Below are positions 16,997 through 22,707 of a DNA stretch of 32,833 bases, in pieces. How positions within the stretch are numbered: the first letter of the stretch is position 1; every line of letters begins with the position of its first letter. Position numbers and translations under genes: made by a program. This DNA comes from Candidatus Helarchaeota archaeon (GTDB lineage Archaea > Asgardarchaeota > Lokiarchaeia > Helarchaeales > HEL-GB-A), in the NCBI GenBank assembly GCA_013375405.1, contig JABXJU010000019.1:1-32833 (forward strand). Reading direction: 5' to 3'. Below the pieces are notes generated by a model, which made no database searches, was not told the origin of the DNA, and worked only from the letters and a program-made list of their open reading frames with translations.

Positions 16997-18241
16997 GTGA
17001 CTCAACACACTTTTGGGGAAATTTCAGACGATATTACCACGAAATATCATTTACCATTAGGAACGAACATTTGGGGAATGTTTAAAGAGTATGGCTGGGA
17101 ATATCTCAAATTTCTCTTTTCTCAATTTATAGATAATATTTATTCATTGTTAAAAAATAGATTAGATGAATCCGTATATACTACTCGCGATATACTTCTG
17201 GGTAAATTACCAGAATGGCAAATTGACAAAATTTTGACATATGCATTTTTTCCTCCGGTGTTACCAATTAGAAGCGATCTCCAACGAGGGACCTCAAAAT
17301 TACTGTTTGGCGAAAGTGCAGATGTTACTTTTTTGATTATTCATGATTTTAAAGAGGGACAATGCGGATTTGCATTGGATCTTCATATTGAAGATGGAAT
17401 TCCTGTGGATTGGTGGGTAATACATGAAGATGATGAATTTTTTGACCGTCGTCACATGAAACTTGGAATTAAACTTAAAGATATCCCCAAAAAAAGCAAA
17501 AATTTAGATCAAGCGGCAAACCGAATAATTGCCACACTTCGTGATGCTAGAAATGAAAGAGCTCCACAGTGGAGCAATGCCCGTTATACCATTTGTGTGG
17601 TGTGGTGTAGCGCCTGCCTTAACATGGTTTTAGAAAATTCATCTTTTGAAGTAATAGGTTTCATGATTGACGGAATAGCTTCTAAATTCGTTTATAAACT
17701 AAAGGATTATTGGTTCAATATCTGGCCTTCCCCTCCAGTAACTGGAAGCTTCAGGTATGCAACAGAAGATTACAGAAATCGATACCTTGGATTGATGGGA
17801 GGGCTCTATACGGAACACCGCTTATATCTCACCCCTTTTGAACCCGAAAATCGACTTATATTTAATAAATTAACCCCTGAATTCATTTCCTTCCTAAGGA
17901 AAAAATATGAAGAGAAAGGAATTGTCATGCCCTATCAATCTTTTGATCGAGTCCTTCCAAATACTGGAAAGAAAAAAATTTATCGAAAGGCGGATGAACA
18001 TCCCGAATTACTAGAGACAAGATTTCCAGACGACACTGAAAGCAGAATCAAGATGGAAGATTTAGGTTTTACGTTTGAGGAAATACTAGATGGAGCATAC
18101 CTGGATATAACTAGGGATTCAAGGAAAAAAGATCTTTCACCGGATGTTGTTATTAGCAAAAAGCATGGAAGACATACGAAATTTTTATGGAAAGAATATA
18201 CTGAGGAATCAAAGGATAGGATCGAGAAAATTATAAAATAA
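16997..18241 (+). CDS. Uncharacterised 414-aa cytoplasmic protein
   Basis: I do not recognise this protein. The GTG start has GAGGT 7 nt upstream. It is soluble-looking, with no signal peptide or clear TM helix, and unusually rich in aromatic residues. The middle part alternates strands and Trp-rich turns (GFALDLHIEDGIPVDWWVIH, about 127-146). A hydrophobic Cys-containing stretch (ICVVWCSACLNMVLE, about 200-214) follows, and the tail is charged and Lys-rich. A DUF-type accessory protein is likely. Codon use is like its neighbours. Repeat copies sit on both sides (16624-16675 and 18271-18402), so it may belong to a mobile or recombining patch. No function is proposed. Confidence 0.8.
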   Translation: MTQHTFGEISDDITTKYHLPLGTNIWGMFKEYGWEYLKFLFSQFIDNIYSLLKNRLDESVYTTRDILLGKLPEWQIDKILTYAFFPPVLPIRSDLQRGTSKLLFGESADVTFLIIHDFKEGQCGFALDLHIEDGIPVDWWVIHEDDEFFDRRHMKLGIKLKDIPKKSKNLDQAANRIIATLRDARNERAPQWSNARYTICVVWCSACLNMVLENSSFEVIGFMIDGIASKFVYKLKDYWFNIWPSPPVTGSFRYATEDYRNRYLGLMGGLYTEHRLYLTPFEPENRLIFNKLTPEFISFLRKKYEEKGIVMPYQSFDRVLPNTGKKKIYRKADEHPELLETRFPDDTESRIKMEDLGFTFEEILDGAYLDITRDSRKKDLSPDVVISKKHGRHTKFLWKEYTEESKDRIEKIIK

Positions 18242-18270
18242 ATTGAAGATACTTTTGCTTTTCGACTAGA

Positions 18271-18402
18271 TATATACTTTCACCGTGTTATTTTAAAATC
18301 CAAGAGAAATAAAAACTAACTTTTGGGGTTTGATATATTCTCAGTTCTTACTTTTACAAAATCATTTTTTAAGATTCCAAAATACCACGGTTAAAATATA
18401 TA
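18271..18402. mobile_element. MITE-like 132-bp element with terminal inverted repeats (repeat copies 2 and 3)
   Basis: The left end reads TATATACTTTCACCGTGTTA followed by TTTTAAAATCC. The right end, on the opposite strand, reads TATATATTTTAACCGTGGTA followed by TTTTGGAATC. The two form imperfect terminal inverted repeats of about 30 bp, both starting with TATATA, around some 70 bp of noncoding DNA. There is no transposase. It may be a small non-autonomous element, or simply two inverted copies of the dispersed repeat. Confidence 0.5.
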
Positions 18403-18504
18403 ATTGATATTTATCAAAGTCAAAGGTACTTGACAATTTTGTCAATTGATAAATCCTGATTTAATATATAGTCGTTTATAGACGTAGTTTATAAAAATGT
18501 GAAA

Positions 18505-18510
18505 GGAGGT
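18505..18510 (+). promoter_or_regulatory. Strong ribosome-binding site GGAGGT that decides the next start
   Basis: GGAGGT lies 7 nt before the ATG at 18518 and overlaps an in-frame upstream GTG at 18509. It therefore rules out that GTG as the start, since the codon would lie within the site itself. Confidence 0.75.
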
Positions 18511-18517
18511 GAAATGT

Positions 18518-18838
18518 ATGGTGTATATAGTAGTTACTGCTTGGTTTCCCCCTGAAAAGCAAGCCGAAAATCTGAAAATCAGTCTCTCGCTCATGCAAAA
18601 ATATCCACCCCGACCCGAACTTGGCGAAGTGGCTGCACAGATGGTATCGGTAGACGAGGATGGTATAAAGGCCATGAACATTTACAAAGTCAAAGAGGGA
18701 AAATATGAAGAGTCCTTGATGTTGGTTGCTAAAATGATGTCTGAATACTGGGGCATTGAGGATTATAGGTATACAATAAGAACTTGGGTAACACAGGAAG
18801 AAGCCTTTGCCGTGATTGGACAAAAGATGCCGGGTTAG
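18518..18838 (+). CDS. Small 106-aa protein, possibly dimeric alpha/beta-barrel (ferredoxin-like) fold
   Basis: The protein begins MVYIVVTAWFPPEK, a first beta strand, followed by a helix (QAENLKISLSLMQKY), a second strand pair (AAQMVSVDEDGIKAMNIYKV), a helix (YEESLMLVAKMMSEYWG) and a last strand (YRYTIRTWVTQEEAFAVI). This beta-alpha-beta-beta-alpha-beta order suggests a Dabb-type ferredoxin-like fold, often in small cytoplasmic dimers. The motif set is not decisive, and no catalytic residue can be named. It has the strongest ribosome-binding site in the window, so it may be highly expressed. It stands alone between repeat copies 3 and 4. Confidence 0.8.
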   Translation: MVYIVVTAWFPPEKQAENLKISLSLMQKYPPRPELGEVAAQMVSVDEDGIKAMNIYKVKEGKYEESLMLVAKMMSEYWGIEDYRYTIRTWVTQEEAFAVIGQKMPG

Positions 18839-18847
18839 TTTGACCTT

Positions 18848-18888
18848 TAAAAAGCGTCGGACTACGACTTTTCCATTCTTTTTTAAAT
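18848..18888 (+). terminator. Possible terminator: weak stem and T run after the small protein gene
   Basis: A short stem (GTCG/CGAC around GACTA) is followed by a T-rich stretch CATTCTTTTTT. The stem is weak, but the T run could end transcription. Confidence 0.35.
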
Positions 18889-19008
18889 CTTTGAGATCTT
18901 ATACCTCTAATAGTATTAATAATAGTAATGATGAGAAAAATAGTTCATGTTAAAACTATAAAGATGTTCCACCGCTTGCTTATGAATCAAATTACGTTTA
19001 TTTATCAA

Positions 19009-19055
19009 ATATATACAATCACCGTGGTATTTTAAAATCGATCGAAACTAGAATC
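19009..19055 (+). repeat. Dispersed repeat, copy 4
   Basis: This copy reads ATATATACAATCACCGTGGT followed by ATTTTAAAATCGATCGAAAC. It has the full ACCGTGGTATTTTAAAATC core and the upstream TATATA, but differs from copies 2 and 6 after the core. It lies between the small protein gene and the convergent 184-aa gene. Confidence 0.8.
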
Positions 19056-19093
19056 TCTTTGTACGGTTAATTAATAATTATCTTTTTCGTTTT

Positions 19094-19648
19094 CTATTTC
19101 TTTTTTTCTTTTTCATATTTTTTTAATGTGGACTTGTATTCTTCCCGAACCCAACGATCAAAAGCAAGAACTGCCTGTAAAAGATGTTCGGTGGCTTCTG
19201 GTCCAATTATCTTCGGGAACGATTTTCCAAAGTCCATGGTTTTTCTTAATTCTTTTTCAGTAATATGTTCCTCTATAAGGCCAAAATTAGTTGGTAACGC
19301 CAATGGGTCATCATCGATAGGCCAGTGACTCGCGGCTTGATCTAGAAAGAATGTAAAATGATAAAAGAATACATATAGACCAGCATAGGCTAAACGTTCT
19401 TGCAAATGTGAGTGCACTTTAGAACGAGCAAGGTCATCTTCAATTCCAGCCTTTTTGAATCCCTCCAGCATTCTCATAACATCTGCACATCCAATCGCTT
19501 GAAATAATAGAAAATCATTCGGGAAAATTACTAGGTCGGGTTTCTGTTTTAGCCATTCATCAACTAAATTCATAGCGCGCGCTAAAATACCATCTAACCA
19601 AGGTGTTTCCACCTTTCGATCACCTTCCAATTTATAACCTGAAATCAA
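19094..19648 (-). CDS. Uncharacterised 184-aa helical protein
   Basis: I do not recognise this protein. It is predicted to be mostly helical and soluble, with several aromatic runs (GLYVFFYHFTFFLDQAASHW, about 91-110) that are not long enough for a clear TM helix, and a Lys/Glu-rich tail (EYKSTLKKYEKEKKK). The start is a TTG at 19648 with no obvious ribosome-binding site, so the true start is uncertain. It lies directly upstream of nothing coding: the adjacent DNA is a decayed gene fragment. It sits in the repeat-rich patch, and no partner gene suggests a role. Confidence 0.7.
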   Translation of the reverse strand: MISGYKLEGDRKVETPWLDGILARAMNLVDEWLKQKPDLVIFPNDFLLFQAIGCADVMRMLEGFKKAGIEDDLARSKVHSHLQERLAYAGLYVFFYHFTFFLDQAASHWPIDDDPLALPTNFGLIEEHITEKELRKTMDFGKSFPKIIGPEATEHLLQAVLAFDRWVREEYKSTLKKYEKEKKK

Positions 19649-19679
19649 GGTTTTTCACACTCCAAACATTTTCATTTAG

Positions 19680-19847
19680 TTATTTGAGAATTATTAATTC
19701 AATATCATTGCATAATAAAAGTTTCCCTGGATATAACATTGGAACCCTTTTTCTGTAATCCTCATACTCCTTGCCAAATTCTTTAATTTCCTCATTTTCT
19801 TCTAAGTCACGTGTGGAAATAATTATTATTGAATAAAAAAAGGAATT
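19680..19847 (-). pseudogene. Decayed C-terminal fragment of an isoprenylcysteine methyltransferase-family gene
   Basis: The minus-strand frame from 19847 to the TAA at 19680 reads STRDLEENEEIKEFGKEYED and then YRKRVPMLYPG. This matches the end of the intact gene at 20510-21151 (EEKELIKEFGKEYEEYKKKV, then PMLYP). The upstream catalytic part (the RHPxYxG motif) is missing, and the frame is closed by a stop at 19848-19850. It has no start and is too short to work, so it is a remnant. The same strand and the small distance (about 0.7 kb) to the intact copy point to a local duplication followed by decay, or deletion between repeats. Confidence 0.8.
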
Positions 19848-19987
19848 TCAAAAAACTAGATTTTATAACATGGTTCGGTCACATATGTAATTCATACAAA
19901 ATATTGTGACAGATACTGACAAATAATAGTTCATATCAAACTTCATACATTCCATAATGTCACAAAAAAAATAAGAAATACGTACAA

Positions 19988-20320
19988 ATGGGTGGGAGTA
20001 ACATGGAATCGAAAAAAAAGATCATTTCAGCTCTTGGAATCGCTGGAATAATAATCACAAGCATGATTCTTGTTGTGGTACTTCTTCCAAGACCAGCTGG
20101 ACCGATAAATTTGTGGACGTGGGTGTCCGGCAATTATTCAGCTAATCAACTGGGAAGCTACGGCCAGCAGGGCGTGCCGGCCGCGACCAACGTGCCCGGC
20201 GCGAGGGCTTACAGTGTTTCCTGGACCGATACGGCGGGCAACTTGTGGCTCTTCGGGGGCGATGGGTACGACAATGCATCTGTGGGCTTACTTAACGATC
20301 TCTGGAAGTATTCACCATGA
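19988..20320 (+). CDS. Truncated membrane-anchored Kelch-repeat protein (one blade)
   Basis: The 110-aa product has an N-terminal Lys-rich segment, one TM/signal helix (ISALGIAGIIITSMILVVVL, about 14-33) and then a single Kelch-type blade: LWTWVSGNYSAN, GVPAATNVPGARAYSVSW, GNLWLFGGDGYD, LNDLWKYSP. Complete proteins of this kind have five to seven such blades, so this one stops after the first, right where the next would begin. The DNA of the blade (about 20140-20300) is clearly GC-richer than the flanks. The true start may be the ATG at 20003 rather than 19988. It is probably a fragment of a transferred or recombined surface-protein gene; a functional mini-protein cannot be excluded. Confidence 0.7.
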   Translation: MGGSNMESKKKIISALGIAGIIITSMILVVVLLPRPAGPINLWTWVSGNYSANQLGSYGQQGVPAATNVPGARAYSVSWTDTAGNLWLFGGDGYDNASVGLLNDLWKYSP

Positions 20321-20350
20321 ACGGCGGGAAAAAAAGCTCTAAATCATTTC

Positions 20351-20363
20351 CTTTTTTTTTATA
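20351..20363 (+). terminator. Oligo-T terminator after the Kelch fragment
   Basis: A C followed by nine T and ATA lies 31 bp after the stop. This is a typical archaeal T-tract terminator. Confidence 0.45.
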
Positions 20364-20396
20364 TCTTAAAAAAACAGGATACTCTTTTTAATATTT

Positions 20397-20486
20397 ATTT
20401 TAACCGTCGTATTTTGAAATCCAGTTTATAATGCTACAATTAATAATATCACTCGTGGGATTTTAAAATCCAAGAGAAATAAAATT
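20397..20486 (+). repeat. Dispersed repeat, copies 5 and 6 in tandem
   Basis: Copy 5 (AACCGTCGTATTTTGAAATCC at 20402-20422) is degenerate. Copy 6 begins with TCACTCGTGGGATTTTAAAA (about 20449-20468) and continues into TCCAAGAGAAATAAAA, sharing with copy 2 an uninterrupted ATTTTAAAATCC plus AAGAGAAATAAAA. The two are 48 bp apart in the same orientation. They end just before the stop of the intact methyltransferase-family gene. Confidence 0.75.
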
Positions 20487-20509
20487 TAATTGTGAAGGTA
20501 GAAATATTT

Positions 20510-21151
20510 CTATCTCTTACGTTCTCTCCTTAATTTTGGATATAACATTGGAACTTTCTTTTTATACTCCTCATACTCCTTACCAAATTCTTTAATTAGC
20601 TCTTTTTCTTCTTTCCATGAGGTAATATAATTATAGAAAATTATCAACGGAGTAGATAGTAAGGAATAAAGTGAAGATAGCAGTAAGGAAAAACCCACAT
20701 GTACCACTATAGTGCCAAAATATTGTGGATGTCTAATTCTAGAGTAAATTCCAGTTGTAATAACTTTTTCTGGTTTGTGCGTTTCTGCAACTTTTAGGGT
20801 AACCTCTTTAACACCTGCAATTGCAAACCACGCACCTAAGATAATCAAGAGTATAGAGACTATCAGGTGGAACAAAGGAATTGACAAATTGATAATAGGA
20901 ATTACTATTGCCAGATCTTGAAAAAATGGAATCGTAAATCTGGGTTGAGGTGAAATCCAGATTCCAAACAGAAATATAAAGAATCCCCATCCTGAAATCA
21001 TACCCAGAATTTTAGCGATTTTATCCCCTTTCTCCTTTCCATATTTTTCTTGAAGCTTCAGATGCTCAACTGATAAAAAATGAATTGGTATTAAACAAAT
21101 TACACCTAAGATACTAATAAAAAACCAAATACAATTTGCCAATCCTATCAA
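20510..21151 (-). CDS. Isoprenylcysteine carboxyl methyltransferase (ICMT/PEMT)-family membrane protein
   Basis: The product is 213 aa with about five TM helices. The C-terminal catalytic region has TGIYSRIRHPQYFG (133-146) and EEKELIKEFGKEYEEY (181-196), the SAM- and substrate-binding signatures of the ICMT/PEMT/NnrU family. In eukaryotes ICMT methylates prenylated C-termini of small GTPases; prokaryotic relatives methylate lipids or unknown small molecules, so the Asgard GTPase link is tempting but unproven. It starts 7 bp downstream of the acyl-CoA synthetase subunit gene and is probably co-transcribed. A decayed copy of its 3' end lies at 19680-19847. Confidence 0.88.
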   Translation of the reverse strand: MIGLANCIWFFISILGVICLIPIHFLSVEHLKLQEKYGKEKGDKIAKILGMISGWGFFIFLFGIWISPQPRFTIPFFQDLAIVIPIINLSIPLFHLIVSILLIILGAWFAIAGVKEVTLKVAETHKPEKVITTGIYSRIRHPQYFGTIVVHVGFSLLLSSLYSLLSTPLIIFYNYITSWKEEKELIKEFGKEYEEYKKKVPMLYPKLRRERKR

Positions 21152-21158
21152 CTTTAAT

Positions 21159-22571
21159 TTATGTCATTTGCTTTTGGTTCATTTTCGAGCGATAATAAAA
21201 CAGCTGTGCTTTCAAAACTTCTAACAGTTCATCCATGGAATGATACAGATTCGAGCGTTTTTTAATGAGCGGAACGCTTTTGCTATCCGCCTCTGAGAGA
21301 AGTGTAAATAAATAAATTGGTTTTTGGTATTTTTTTTGAAGACGCTTGAAGGTCCTAACGACCTGGGGTTCAATGAATACTGCGCGAGGATCAAATGACG
21401 AAAGGTCCCCTATATTTGCCATGATAAAACCATCTACTTCTTCACTTTCAAAGACATGTTGTGGAATTGTCTTTAATAAGCCTAAATCGAAAGTGTCTGC
21501 TGCTCCAAAATCAATCGGATTCTTTACTGATACCCGATAATTGGGGAGTATCATCTTTAGTTTCATCTTCAATTCGTTGGAGAATTCGGGCACCTCAAAG
21601 CCAGCAGTTGATAAGGCATCAGTTAAGGAGATCCCCCACCCAGCGCCTATCATCATAATTGCAAGCCGATTTCCTTGCAAGGGTGGATTTCTTAAGAGAG
21701 AATGACAAACTAAGGTCCCATATTCTAAGCGGCGAATATGTATAATTCCCAATTGCTTCATTAATCCCTGAAAAACTCCTTGAGATCCTACGAGATGCGC
21801 TGTATGGGACTTTGCTGCCCGCCTCACCGCCGCTGTTTCGCTTGCCTTCCATACAACAATCGGTTTTGTGGGAGCAACGTCTTTTAGCACATTTACGAAC
21901 TGATCCCCATCTTTAATTCCTTCTATATACAAATACATGATTTCAACAGTTGGGTCCTGGCTAAAATATTCCACATAATCAGTAATAGTTAAATCTGCTT
22001 CATTTCCAACGCTGATATATTTTCCAATATGTAAATTGCGGTTTGAGCCCCAAATAGTAAGACTATTTCCCACATAGCCGCTTTGAGTGATAAAGGCGAC
22101 AGGACTATCCTTCAGGAATTGAAAATCCAAGGGGCTTCCGTTAATTGGTACTGAGCAATTGTAAAATCCTGCACAATTAGGTCCCTGAAGCCGAATTCCA
22201 TACTCTTTCACGATTTGTTGTAATCCAACTGTGTACTCCTTTCCTTCTACCGTTTCGCTGAAACCTGCTGAGATGATAGTTGCAGCTTTTACCCCTTTTG
22301 TAGCACATTCCTCCAATGTTGAAACGACTTGAGGAGCAGGGACTATAATCATGGCTAGGTCGATATCCTCAGGTAGTTCCTTGACACTTATATAGGTTCT
22401 TTTCCCTAATACAGTATCATGTCTTGGATTTATTACATAGATCTTTCCTTGTGGTTTATATTCCAGAAGATGTATCCCAATCCAATATCCCCACGAATAC
22501 TCTTTATCACTCGCTCCAATAATGGCAACGCTTTTTGGATGAAAAAAATACTGAATATTGCTTTGCATCAT
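21159..22571 (-). CDS. Acyl-CoA synthetase (ADP-forming) alpha subunit
   Basis: The product is 470 aa. The CoA-binding Rossmann domain opens with FFHPKSVAIIGASDKEYSWG (9-28); the succinyl-CoA-ligase-like domains follow, with LQGPNCAGFYN and ITQSGYVGNSL. His256 in KSHTAHLVG corresponds to the phosphorylated histidine (usual form SHTGxLAG). The ADP-forming enzymes turn acyl-CoA plus ADP and phosphate into acid and ATP, the normal energy-conserving step of archaeal fermentation. The ATP-grasp beta subunit, needed for activity, is neither fused nor nearby. The start could be Met1 or Met2. It is followed after 7 bp by the ICMT-family gene on the same strand. Confidence 0.9.
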   Translation of the reverse strand: MMQSNIQYFFHPKSVAIIGASDKEYSWGYWIGIHLLEYKPQGKIYVINPRHDTVLGKRTYISVKELPEDIDLAMIIVPAPQVVSTLEECATKGVKAATIISAGFSETVEGKEYTVGLQQIVKEYGIRLQGPNCAGFYNCSVPINGSPLDFQFLKDSPVAFITQSGYVGNSLTIWGSNRNLHIGKYISVGNEADLTITDYVEYFSQDPTVEIMYLYIEGIKDGDQFVNVLKDVAPTKPIVVWKASETAAVRRAAKSHTAHLVGSQGVFQGLMKQLGIIHIRRLEYGTLVCHSLLRNPPLQGNRLAIMMIGAGWGISLTDALSTAGFEVPEFSNELKMKLKMILPNYRVSVKNPIDFGAADTFDLGLLKTIPQHVFESEEVDGFIMANIGDLSSFDPRAVFIEPQVVRTFKRLQKKYQKPIYLFTLLSEADSKSVPLIKKRSNLYHSMDELLEVLKAQLFYYRSKMNQKQMT

Positions 22572-22707
22572 GACGACCTAAACACCTATTTTTACTAAGC
22601 TTCTTAACTTTTTTCAACTTCAAATTTGATGAAAAATGATTTTTAATTACTTTAACTAAGAGAATTAATTTGAGAAAAATAGAAAATTTAACTTAAATAG
22701 TGATTTT

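Noticed and set aside
18509..18517. GTG at 18509 as start of the 106-aa protein
   Set aside because: The codon overlaps the GGAGGT ribosome-binding site; the ATG at 18518 has ideal spacing.
20402..20470. Two repeat copies 48 bp apart, like a minimal CRISPR array
   Set aside because: Only two copies, poorly matched to each other, no cas genes, and the same repeat occurs singly and inverted nearby; a dispersed repeat is the better reading.
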